A DNA stretch of 64,000 nucleotides from Pyropia yezoensis (taxonomy: Eukaryota > Rhodophyta > Bangiophyceae > Bangiales > Bangiaceae): contig CM020619.1 of NCBI GenBank assembly GCA_009829735.1, positions 24,453,554 to 24,517,553 on the forward strand, read 5' to 3'. Within the stretch, counting starts at the first letter, position 1; each line of letters opens with the position of its first letter. The position numbers were made by a program, and so were the translations under genes. This document shows, piece by piece, positions 55,401-64,000 of the stretch. The notes below the pieces were generated by a model that made no database searches, had not been told where the DNA came from, and saw only the letters and a program-made list of their open reading frames with translations.

Positions 55401-56795
55401 TGCAGACAACGACGTGGCCGAAAATTAGCGTAATTCTCGAGACGGACACGTACCAACGATTATCAAGACTTTCCGAAGTCACTCGTGAACCACAATACAG
55501 CCCATCAGTGATACGGCACTCTGTTATCTTCGCGCGACTACCTCTTTTATCAGTGGCCGCGTATCTCTGATGGTGTGCATGCCAGAACAAACGACACGCT
55601 TTTCAGCAAGCGCTAGCAGTTGGAAAGTGCCATTTGGACACGCCATCTGCCAAACTGGCAAAAGCATCAACGCCTATCTTCTTTTGTGCTCCTTTCAGAT
55701 GGCTGCCACGATCGCTTAAGGGCGGACAATATGGTTTCAAGCAAATATTGCTATTCGTTGCACGCGTGCGAGAATAGCGCAACTTTGTTGTTCCTTCAAA
55801 TTCGTTGTCAGCGCACCTTTTTGGTTTATTTCGAACCCCGGTTCGACGAGAGAACTTGAAAGCGACTGCATGCGACAAAAACATGTTGAATGAAAACCTA
55901 ACACACTTAACAGGACGGAAAGAAGGTATTGCATGTCTGCCGAAAAGTGTACATGCGCGTGGGCGGGTCTCCGACGCGCATCAACTTTCTTTGTGACCTC
56001 GCGGTCGGGTCGTCGGCAAATGACTGGCCGAGCATAGTGACTTTGTAGCGGACCATGCCAGGATGTGATCGCTTTTTCCGTTGGTGATTGGACCATGCCC
56101 TTTCGACGGTCGTCCAGTGGACATCCGGGCGTGCTCGTCGGAACGTCTTTTCGAGAAAGGCAATCAGCAGATGGTCTCGTGTAGACCACCCCTCGACGTC
56201 CCACAAATCAGAAGCACCCCTGCCAGCCACCAGGCCACCGAGCTTGTTGTGGACAAGAAAACACCCTCCATGTTAGCGCAGGAAATGCAATAGTTTCTGC
56301 AGGCAACAGGTCCCAGTGTTGGGCTCGGCCAGTCCAATTGCAACCCCCCCCCCTTTGCAAGCCAGAAATAGGACATGCCTCGGTGGCGTAGTGCTGGAGG
56401 AGCAATAGTTTCTGAAAAGTTCTCTCTCGGCTCTCGTCCTCATTACAGTTGTCCCCCAGCAAGGGCGTACAGGACGACAAATAGGCTGGTGGGCCCACTC
56501 GTGTGCATCGAGACTGAAACGCAGTCTGCAGACCAAAGCAAATTATCGCCTGGCCTTTTGATGGCAAGACATCTGGGGGGGACGGTTTTCCAGGTCATTC
56601 TCGGCATGAATACATTTTGGCGGACAACCAATACGGCTCCATACATCTCATAGCTTCATAAGATGACGCTGGAAAAGCGCACTTGATAGCGGGCTACAAA
56701 AAACGTTATCCAATGACAGTGCTCCGGCAATTGCTCCGCGCTTGAATGCAATTTTCAGAGGCTCCTGCACCTGGATGTCTGTAATACCGGCGAAG
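52461..56795. other. AT-richer gene desert
   Basis: A 4.3-kb stretch visibly richer in A and T than the rest, with no convincing gene. Minus 56230-55910 reads DHLLIAFLEKTFRRARPDVH and RKKRSHPGMVRYKVTMLGQS, possibly a transposon relic. Plus 53690-53760 (GTCCGTCATCGCCACATGAG) resembles a block of the dispersed repeat at 31.84 kb. GCAATAGTTTCTG is repeated at 56287 and 56403. Confidence 0.4.
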
Positions 56796-56797
56796 TA

Positions 56798-56880
56798 TTG
56801 CAGTTCCCTGAATCTTGTGTCATGAATACAAAAGAACAGCGCCACAACAGATCATGAGCCAGCCGCGTGCTGGTACCGGT
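56798..56880 (+). repeat. left end of a MITE of the TTGCAG family
   Basis: TTGCAGTTCCCTGAATCTTG, preceded by TA, aligns for about 80 bases with the left part of the MITE at 57319, including GAGCCAGCCGCGTGCTGG. No matching right end is present before 57319, so this copy is truncated or was extended by repeat growth. Confidence 0.6.
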
Positions 56881-57201
56881 CCCACAGCAGGCGCGGGCGG
56901 CGCGGCGGCCCAGGCGCTTGCCGGAGGCGCGGGCGGCGCGGCGGCCCAAGCGCTTGCCGCAGGCGTGGGCGGCGCGGCGGGACTAACTTCTGAGATGGAC
57001 GCCGGCGGTATGACCGGCCCGTGCATTGTGTTGGACTCGGGCGGCGCGGCGGGCCCACCTTTCGTCATGGATCCTGGTGGTTCGACCGTCACTCCCCTGC
57101 CCATTATCGTGAACGCGGGCGGCGAGAGGAGCCAGGCGCTTGCCGCAGGCGCGGGCGGCACAGCGGGCACACCTTTTGTGATATACGGCGAGCCAATGTA
57201 G
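56854..57201 (+). CDS. small Ala/Gly-repeat ORF arising from a MITE end
   Basis: A 115-codon frame from ATG 56854 (MSQPRAGTGPTAGAGG) to TAG 57201. It is made of repeats of the type GGAGGAAAQALA and GGxxGPPFVMDPGG. The first codons lie in the conserved MITE left end and the rest is repeat-derived. No signal peptide or domain. Whether it is expressed is unknown; it may only be a repeat-expanded open frame. Confidence 0.25.
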   Translation: MSQPRAGTGPTAGAGGAAAQALAGGAGGAAAQALAAGVGGAAGLTSEMDAGGMTGPCIVLDSGGAAGPPFVMDPGGSTVTPLPIIVNAGGERSQALAAGAGGTAGTPFVIYGEPM

Positions 57202-57318
57202 GAGCGAGAAGAACCGCACCCTTCAACACTTCGCTCAACAGCTCCTCTAATCGGCCAAAAGTAGCTCAGTACATAGCCATGACCCGGTCGTAGATATGAG
57301 TCCCAGTTGTATGTAATA

Positions 57319-57763
57319 TTGCAGTTTCCCGAATTTTGTCTCATGGAGACAAGAGCAACAGCTTGACAATAAGGCCGTGAGCCAACCGCGTGCTGGGAGC
57401 TCGCAGCGGACCAATAGCGTGCAGTGGGACTATCCTTTTGATCAGGCGATGATTGGCTGCAGTCGCTGCGGATCTGATACCGAACGCTGGTTGGTCAGAT
57501 AGCTGTTGTTTTCTCTCACGATCTTGGTGGATTTCCCCCTATCTTGGCCTGATCCACTCAAGAGCACTGAGAGAGGTCGCAGCTGGTTCCTGTTCCCTCT
57601 TCGATGTGAGCAGAAATCCCGAGAAAGTCTCCGAACCTCATTGTTTCCACCCTATCGCGGAGCATTCATTGGCCAGTGGTGCGCCATCTGAGGCATGCCA
57701 TTGGCCTGCTGTAGCACTGTTGTTGTTATTGTCGCCATGAGACAAAATTCGGGGTACTGCAAT
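57319..57763. mobile_element. MITE with TA target sites
   Basis: A 445-base non-coding element. The left end is TTGCAGTTTCCCGAATTTTG and the inverted right end is TTGCAGTACCCCGAATTTTG, followed by GTCTCATGG. TA flanks both ends (57317-57318 and 57764-57765). Same family as 5203-5653. Confidence 0.85.
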
Positions 57764-58889
57764 ATTTATAAAGTTGATAAAATTCGATGGACCAGGTGTC
57801 CATGCAAAACCCCAGTCGAAGTCGAGGACTTCAGAGGTCCATCTTTGGACCCTCCACGGCTGGATCCAGCCACCTGAGAGCCTTCCCAGCGGTGCCGTTT
57901 TTAGGTCGCGCCGTCACTTATAGTGCAGATTTAGGAAAAGCACCTTCCCAGCGGTGGGGTTTTCCCGCGAGCGGCAACGCTAAAAGCTGGGATGGGTAGG
58001 CGGCTCGCGCTATAATCGGTCATTATAGGGGACGCCCGTCAGCTTTGCGGCGCCCGTATAGGGGACACGGACCCCCTCCCAGGCCCCACTCCAGAGCTGC
58101 TGCCAGCCCCAGAGAGCCATCGAGGAGTTCAATTGCAATGCAAACCAGCAAGCTCGACAAATTCCCGTGGCTGCCTGTGTTGCGCACTGCACGCACCCAA
58201 TCCTCGGGCGGTGTTCGACGACTGCGAGTGTTCTCGTCCACTGTGCGCAGCATCTTGGTCCGTTAACCCGCCCCTGCCTCGATTGTTCCTCCCCCCCGCC
58301 CCTGCCTCGATTGTTCCTCCCCCCCGCCCCTATTCTTGTGTTTATTTCTCTTGTGTTTGTGTACTCAATGGCATCCGCCCGTTCCCCCCCGGGGTCTCCC
58401 GCGTTGCCTGCTGGGACCGCGGCCCCCTCGCCACCGTCGCTGCGAGAGCAGCTCCCTCCATGCCAGAAGATGAATCCGATGAAGAGGACCACGTTGCAGC
58501 AGGCGCAACAGTATCCATGGCAGCGAAGAGAGGTGTAACGGTGGAAGGGCGCGGGGGGCGGGGGGGGGGGGGGGGGGCCACGAGTGGGGCAGAGGCAGGT
58601 AACACGGAGGGTGACGACGAGGCTGGCGACGGCATGATTGCTGTTGGCTTCAGCAGAATTGTTTGGAAGTGAACAAGTAGTTTATAACTTCCTCTCACCG
58701 CATGCTATAGGGTGACGGACCGCTGGGAGGGTCGGCTTCGCGGTCGCTCTTTAGTTTGGGGGAGGTCCACTCATCGTCCAGTACGTGTTTTTGCGGCTGC
58801 CCTAAAAGTGCGGTTGCGGTGACACCGCTGGGATTGCTCTGACACCTCGTGCTCTGGCCGAGGCGCCAACGAGCCGTTTTTTGTTTTTT
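57764..58889. other. upstream region of the sulfotransferase gene with simple repeats
   Basis: TTCCCAGCGGTG occurs twice (57887 and 57944). A 28-29-base unit, GCCCCTGCCTCGATTGTTCC followed by TCCCCCCC, is repeated at 58268-58331. A near-uninterrupted G run lies at about 58550-58577. A plus-strand frame 58460-58672 (MPEDESDEEDHVAAGATVSM) encodes 70 residues, acidic then Gly-rich; it may be a small gene or a 5' exon. Promoter elements were not recognised. Confidence 0.4.
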
Positions 58890-60852
58890 ATGGGCCACGA
58901 CTCGACAGCGGTGGCAGCTGCAGCCGTGGGAGGCAGCGGAGGTGGGGTGCAGGTCCTCCCCCCCCCCGGTGCTGCGGTGGCCTTCGGTCTCAGCTCCTTT
59001 CCGCGTCCACGCCCACAGCTCGGGCTGCGACGGATCGCAAACGGCGTGGGTAGGCGGGGCACGCGCACCGTCTGTGCTGTCCTCCTTGCTGCCTCGTTTG
59101 GCCCGCCGCGGGCCACCCGCGCTTCGCCCAGACGATCGGTGTCGGTGATCAGGGCAACCAGCCCGCCCCTCGCTGCCGCATCATTTCCTCGGTCCATCGC
59201 CATGGCTGCGCCGCCGCCGGCACCCCCTGCCGCCGCCACCGAGCCGGGCCTCCGGGCTGGCACGTCGGCCTTTTTGGTCGTCCCCCCCGCCGACACGGAC
59301 GCGCGGTGGGCGTCGGCGAAGGAGTGGTCGCTGATGGGCGCGCCGCCGCTGGGCCTCATGCGCCTCCTCTGGACGCATTGGGCCAAGGTGGACCTGCGAC
59401 ACCGCGGGGTGGCCGCCCGCCTGCGCGCCACGGTTCTACCCAGTCTTTTGAATGGCTTCCTGGGCTTGGTGGACTGGGTGGTCCACGGCCGCGCCATCGA
59501 GGCCACGCCCCTGTGTGAGCGGCCCGTGTTTGTGCTGGGCCTCGCCCGGTCGGGCACGACCATGTTGCACGAGCTTCTCGCTGCGGACACAGACCAATTT
59601 GTCACGCCCGACACCTTCCAGGTCGTACACTCGAGCTCCTTCCTGACGCTCCGCCCGCTGCGGCAGCGGTTGCTGGCGGGCGCCCTAAAGCCCACCCGAC
59701 CCATGGATAACGTGGCTCAGTCGTGGGACGGTACGGCGAGTGGGTCTCTGTCCATGTGTCCGGCCGCTTGGGGGGCGTAGGGTGCGGGAGGAAGTGGGCG
59801 CTCTCTGTCAGGGAGCGGGTGGTGCCCCGCCGCGCCTGCAGGCTAGACGGCGGCGTGCGCAGCGGAGGTTGTCTCGTCTGCTTTCGGTACTCGTGGTGCT
59901 GACGAGACGCTCCACCCGTGCCTCTGTTTGCTACATTTTGACCCTTTCGTCTTTTGGTTCTGGTTGGATGACGATGTGGTACGAAGCGCCCAATGAGGAT
60001 GGCTTTGCCATCTCTGCTCTCTCTGGGGGGGTCTCCTTCTACCCTGTGATGCAGTTCATCACAGACTCGCGGGCGTTTTTGCCCCACTTGCTGACCTTTG
60101 ACACACCCATCGGCGCGGCTGCCTTTCCTCGCTGGCGTGACGCCTTTCTGCACTTTTGCCGCAAGGTGCTTTACGCGGCGCAACGGAACGCACCAGTCGT
60201 GGCGGCAGGGGACCCCCCTCCCCGTGCCCGGCAGCTGCTGCTCAAGAGCCCCCCCCACACCGCCCGCATCCGCATCCTGCGCCAGCTATTCCCTGGCGCC
60301 CGCTTTGTCTACATCCACCGCCACCCTGAGGGCGTTGTTCAATCAACGTGCACGCTTCTGCTCCGGTACTTGCCCCTCAACGCGCTGCAGGGCTATACCG
60401 CCGCCGATTGCGAGGAAGCCCTCCTTGGGATTACCCGCAGCGTCACCCACGCCTACCTACGGGACCGGTCGCTACTGTCGCCGGGTGAGCTCGTGGAGGT
60501 ATCCTACGAGAAGCTAACTGCCGACCCGGCGGGCACGCTTCGCCACATCTACGACACACTCGGCCTGCATGGCGCACCGGGCACGGCCGAGCGGGACCGA
60601 ATCGTGGCCCTCCACGACCGTATCGCTGTCGAGGCGATGGCGTACAAGACGGACGGCAAGCTCAACCGCCACACACCCCTGTCGGCAGAGGCCGTGGCCC
60701 GCCTCCACGCCGCCATCCCAGAACTGTATGAAGCGGGCGGCTACGCACCGTCCCACGGAGTGGCGACGCCAGAGGCGGCGGTGGCGGCCACAGCGGTGGA
60801 CGGTGGCATGCCACCTGTGGGGGCCGGCGGGGGGGGGAACAATGAAGCCTGA
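58890..60852 (+). CDS. sulfotransferase family protein (one intron, 59731-59986)
   Basis: Transfers sulfate from PAPS to a hydroxyl acceptor; the acceptor is unknown. In red algae cell-wall galactans are plausible substrates. Exon 1 (58890-59730) and exon 2 (59987-60852) join in phase 1 to a 568-residue frame. The GT at 59731 and AG at 59986 bound a 256-base intron containing stops. The 5'-phosphosulfate loop VLGLARSGTTMLHELL is near residue 218, MDNVAQSWD lies at the exon end and APNEDGFAIS opens exon 2, LLKSPPH follows, and the 3'-phosphate site FVYIHRHPEGVVQST is near residue 386. This layout fits the Sulfotransfer_3 type. The first ~100 residues are Arg/Ser/Ala-rich and could be a targeting region. 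A second Met at 59202 (residue 105) is an alternative start. The stop is TGA at 60850-60852. Confidence 0.85.
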
Positions 60853-61014
60853 GTAGGGCTACCACTCTGGCGAAGGAGGGGGACGGGGGAGAGTTGGGGG
60901 TAGAGCCCGTCACTGGGCGCCTCCACCTCTGGGAGCGACCCCCGCGGCCGCCAGTCGTGTGTGTCATGGGGGGACTCCTCGCTGTTGTTTGCGGGGCGAG
61001 CGCCGCCCGCCCCA
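60853..61014. other. intergenic, 3' of the sulfotransferase
   Basis: A convergent spacer between the sulfotransferase stop and the exon-like minus-strand reading that ends at 61015. No feature seen. Confidence 0.4.
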
Positions 61015-61249
61015 TTACCACAAACGGAGGACACGGAAGACAAACTCTCCCCCGCCAATGACCGGGATGGCGGTGCCGTGGCCCTCGTCTGGGAGAGTGG
61101 ATGAGTGGGGGCTCGTGGGAAGGGCGGGCGCTCACCAGGAGGCCGCGCCCTCCCCTTGCACGACCAACACGCTGATGCCCTCGGCGGAGACACGGTCGCC
61201 ACGAATAGGAACAGGCGCACGCGGGTGCTCTCGCTGCGCAAGGGACAAA
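61015..61249 (-). CDS. putative 3' exons of an unknown gene
   Basis: The minus strand has an acceptor-like CACCCAG before 61249, an exon 61249-61136 (VRLFLFVATVSPPRASACW...), a GTGAGC donor, a 47-base putative intron, a CTCCCAG acceptor, and an exon 61088-61015 (DEGHGTAIPVIGGGEFVFRV) ending in TAA. Phases agree. An upstream exon may lie near 61390-61290 (VADFLYPPLWGAYMHECT). No family recognised. The intron is very short, so this model is tentative. Confidence 0.25.
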
Positions 61250-62196
61250 CTGGGTGGGCGGGTCTGGTGGGGGGGGGTGCAAGAGGGATGTATGGAGAAC
61301 CAGAGCCCTGGAACTGGCAGCCTCGCCAGCGTACTGTACGGTGCATTCGTGCATGTACGCACCCCATAGCGGGGGGTATAGAAAGTCGGCCACGCGACCC
61401 GTCGCGGTTGCCGGCCGACGCCAGACCTCCCGCCCCCCTCAGCCCTTTGCAACGCACCGTCGAGCCCTCATTGGCGTCGCCGCCGCGCATGCGCGCCGAC
61501 ACAATGGCGCGCATGCGTGGCGCGCCTTGCAACAGCCGGGTTCCGAGCATGGCACGTTTTGCCAGGCGCGCATGCCGTCTCGTCCAAGCTCGCACTGTCG
61601 CTGCATACGCGCCGCGGCGAGCGGGGGGATGCCACGGCGGCGGCGGTCAGAAAAGAATAGGAGCACGGCGGTGGCCAGGAAACGATAGGGTCGCGGCGGC
61701 GGCAAACGATGGAAGGAGGGCTGCAGTGGCCAACGATGGACAGGAAGCGGCGGCGGTGGCGGAGACGCTTTTGGTTGATAGCCCTAGGTCGCCCGAGTGC
61801 GAAAGGGTGGGTGGAGGGTATCTAAACTTTTGAAACGTTTTTCAATCGTTAAAGAAATCATTTTAAAATCCTGAGGCAGGAGGGGGGCGCCGGGGACATG
61901 GCCGCAACCGCCAGGCGGAGGGGGCGGATAAGCAGAGGCGGAAAGAGTGGGGGTGGTCAGTACAGAGGCCCAACATCACGGTGATCGTATGGGAAGCAGC
62001 CCATGCGGTGGGCAAGCCACCCTCTGGTTAGGGCAGGGACAGTGTGCACAGCCGCGGCCCGGCAAGAAGCCCCGGTCGTGTCAGCTCCCCAGCTCTCCCC
62101 CCAGGCGAGGCGAGCACCCCGGCAGCGGGCCACGCCCAGGACCAGCGCCGTCTCCTTGACGAGCACGCCACCCCCTCCAAAGGGGCAGCCAAATCG
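61250..62196. other. intergenic
   Basis: A mix of GC-rich sequence and a short AT-rich block (61830-61880, GTTTTTCAATCGTTAAAG). CGCGCATGCG-type palindromes occur near 61487-61515. No gene assigned. Confidence 0.3.
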
Positions 62197-62517
62197 ATGA
62201 CAGCGGCGGCGTCGTTGGCGGGAGCACCGCCGGACGCGGTGGCCGCGGCGGCGACGACGTGGACCCCCCCGCGCGGGGAGGACTGGCCGTCCCTCACGGC
62301 TAGCCGATATCGATTTGGAATGTTGCAGCTGGACACAGACGTACCGTCTCTGCGGCCGCCGACGCCGCCGTCATCTATGGCGGACCCGCCGCCGACGCCG
62401 CCGTTCCCTGCCGCGGCGGCCACCGCTGCCGTCCAGCAACCACCGTCCAGCCGCCACCGTCCAAGCGCCGCCGACCAGGATCAGGGGGAGGAGTCTCCAT
62501 ACAGCTGCAGCCTGTGA
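62197..62517 (+). CDS. small hypothetical ORF
   Basis: ATG 62197 to TGA 62517, 106 codons: MTAAASLAGAPPDAVAAAAT, RGEDWPSLTASRYRFGMLQL, then a Pro/Ala/Gln-rich end. The middle reads like real coding sequence, but no domain is seen. It could be a first exon, because AGCTGG and GTAC sites abound. It lies 324 bases upstream of the CCB2/CCB4-like gene. Confidence 0.25.
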   Translation: MTAAASLAGAPPDAVAAAATTWTPPRGEDWPSLTASRYRFGMLQLDTDVPSLRPPTPPSSMADPPPTPPFPAAAATAAVQQPPSSRHRPSAADQDQGEESPYSCSL

Positions 62518-62840
62518 GCCCTGGGGGTGCGCCCGGCGCCCCGCGTGGCGGCGGCCGCCTCCTCGCCGTGGACGCCGCGCGAGGTGGCGCCTGCTCCTGC
62601 CTGATCCACTTGAAAGAATGAGTCCCTCTTTTTGTAGAATTGTCCGCAACAAGTCTAGCCACACTCTCAACACGTGGCATGGATCTGCGTCGGTCGCACC
62701 CTGGCGCCCGCCCGCCTCCACCCCGCATTCTCCACTCTCCGGGTGCTCCTCCTCCATCCCTCGACCTTCCCCCCCACACTCCTCCCTCCCCCCAATCTTT
62801 CCGGCCAACAACCCACTTACAAACCACAGGGCGCTGCATC

Positions 62841-64000
62841 ATGGGGGTGTGCATCCCCGCGGCCACCAGCGCCCGGCGGCAGGCGCCGGCGTTTGCCGCG
62901 CCAGCCGCCGTCGGCCGCCGGCCGGCACCTGCCAGCGACCACCGCGCCCGCGGCGGCATTGACGGCGGCGTTTCCCCCCGCCTGGCGGGCCCCTTGCGGC
63001 GGCAGCGGTGGCGGCGGGCGCTCTTCGTCGCGTCATCGTCGGCGCCCCCTCCCCCCCCCTTCACCCCACCGCAGTCTGCGGGTGCCGCCGCCCCCTCGGC
63101 CATCCCCCTCACCTCCCGGCGGGGCCTCCCCGCTGTGGCGGCGGGTGCGGCGCTCCTCCTCGCCCTCGGCATCAACCGGGTGGCCTTCACCCCGCCCCCC
63201 CCCATCTCGGCCAACCCGCGTGGCCCTACGGCGCCGTCACCGCAAGCGCGGTCTGACCTGCTGGGCGTGGCCGCGGCCGCAACGGCCATCCTCCACGGCC
63301 TTGCGTCGGCAGACGTGGTTGCCCGCGAGACGGCGGTGGAGCTAGGGGGGGTGGCCCTGCCGGCACAGGGCGTCGGGCCCGCCTTTGGACCGCCCGCCGC
63401 CGCCGGCGGGGGCGGCGGTGGTCTGGGCCTGGCCACCTGGGCCGCCACGGCCATCACCACCGCCATCCCGTCGGTGGTGTCGGTGGCGGTGGTGGTGGGC
63501 GGGCGCCTGGTCTTTCGGGCGGGGCTCTTCCCGCCTGCCGCTGCTTCCGAGGCGGCTGCGGGAGCAGCAGCAGGAGGCGACGCGAGGGCCGACGGCGGCG
63601 GCGACGACGGTGGCGGCAGTTGCGGCAGCGGCGGTGGCGGGGTCCTCGGCTCGCCGGTGGGGAGTGACATTGTCGCGCGGGCGGTCGCGTCGCGGACGCG
63701 TGCCTACCTGGCCGACACCAAGAGCGTGCCGCGGGCGGACGCGGAGTTTAGGTGGCTCCCCCGTGGCACCCCTGCTGTGGTGGTGGTGCCCTTTGGCGGC
63801 GGCTACGGCGGCGGCGGCGGCGGCGGCGCGGCGGGTGGCGGTGCCGCGGGGGGGGGTGCCGCGGCGGGCGCGCTGGTACTCGCCGCGTCACGCACGCGGC
63901 CGCTGACGGGGGTGGACTTCGGGTGGCTCCAGGCGCTCGCGGACCGGCTAGGGGAGGCCGTGGAGTCGGCGGGGGAGGGCGGGGGGGGCGGGGTGAGTGG
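62841..64000 (+). CDS. CCB2/CCB4-like cytochrome b6f cofactor assembly protein, 5' part
   Basis: CCB2 and CCB4 help attach heme ci to cytochrome b6 in the thylakoid membrane. An open frame of 386 codons from ATG 62841 runs off the window. The first ~60 residues are Ala/Arg/Pro/Ser-rich with few acids, like a plastid transit peptide. Then comes a hydrophobic segment (GLPAVAAGAALLLALGINRV, about residues 95-114), a short linker with QARSDLLGVAAAATAILHGL (second membrane segment), VELGGV, a third hydrophobic stretch near residue 205, Gly-rich inserts, and ASRTRPLTGVDFGWLQALAD near residue 350. The order of two close membrane helices, SRxDLL, a V-x-L-G-G segment and a SRxxxxxxxxWxxALAxxL end fits this family. 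GGTGAGT at the window edge could be a splice donor. Confidence 0.65.
   Translation, partial: MGVCIPAATSARRQAPAFAAPAAVGRRPAPASDHRARGGIDGGVSPRLAGPLRRQRWRRALFVASSSAPPPPPFTPPQSAGAAAPSAIPLTSRRGLPAVAAGAALLLALGINRVAFTPPPPISANPRGPTAPSPQARSDLLGVAAAATAILHGLASADVVARETAVELGGVALPAQGVGPAFGPPAAAGGGGGGLGLATWAATAITTAIPSVVSVAVVVGGRLVFRAGLFPPAAASEAAAGAAAGGDARADGGGDDGGGSCGSGGGGVLGSPVGSDIVARAVASRTRAYLADTKSVPRADAEFRWLPRGTPAVVVVPFGGGYGGGGGGGAAGGGAAGGGAAAGALVLAASRTRPLTGVDFGWLQALADRLGEAVESAGEGGGGGVS

Noticed and set aside
59740-59986. open frame upstream of sulfotransferase exon 2 as a separate start
   Set aside because: The translation is low complexity and the phase-matched GT-AG pair explains it as intron.
62375-63670. 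431-codon minus-strand frame
   Set aside because: It is antisense to the CCB2/CCB4-like gene, low complexity, and has no domain.

Overview
The window reads as nuclear DNA of a GC-rich photosynthetic eukaryote, most likely a bangiophyte red alga (Porphyra/Pyropia type). That identification is inference. It rests on a plastid-targeted CCB2/CCB4-like gene, a sulfotransferase gene with a GT-AG intron, Ala/Gly/Pro-rich genes, a chromovirus, and a dense mix of PiggyBac, Harbinger, Tc1 and Ty3/gypsy elements. I saw no rRNA, tRNA or CRISPR array.

About 55 kb is transposon territory. Positions 1617-9254 hold two head-to-head copies of one Ty3/gypsy family (A). A plus-strand LTR and gag (A') abuts a minus-strand LTR-gag-pol, giving a large near-identical inverted duplication. 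Positions 9255-16571 hold a second minus-strand Ty3/gypsy element (B) with a chromodomain-like tail. Positions 17961-19640 hold a PiggyBac-like transposase relic. Positions 20942-24918 are a two-gene Harbinger element (SANT/Myb-like gene plus DDE transposase) with TIRs and a TCA target duplication. Positions 25090-26388 are a Tc1-type element with TIRs, TA target sites and an uninterrupted 347-residue DD34E transposase. Positions 26.4-29.85 kb hold a decayed GC-rich gene interrupted by a 0.5-kb TIR element. A foldback element lies at 30054-31361. A 0.8-kb dispersed repeat is at 31.84-32.61 kb, with an inverted copy at 46.61-47.42 kb. Positions 35004-42999 are a third gypsy element (C) with both LTRs and a long reading frame on the opposite strand downstream of pol. 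A second, internally deleted PiggyBac-like element lies at 49307-52460. MITEs of one TIR superfamily sit at 5.2, 44.5, 56.8 and 57.3 kb.

The right-hand end is host-gene territory. A sulfotransferase (58890-60852, one intron) is followed by short exon-like ORFs and a CCB2/CCB4-like cytochrome b6f assembly factor that starts at 62841 and runs off the window.

Every retroelement is dead. All three reverse-transcriptase active-site boxes are altered, each differently. The Tc1 transposase is the only transposon gene that looks intact. Functional calls rest on motifs read by eye; no database search was possible.
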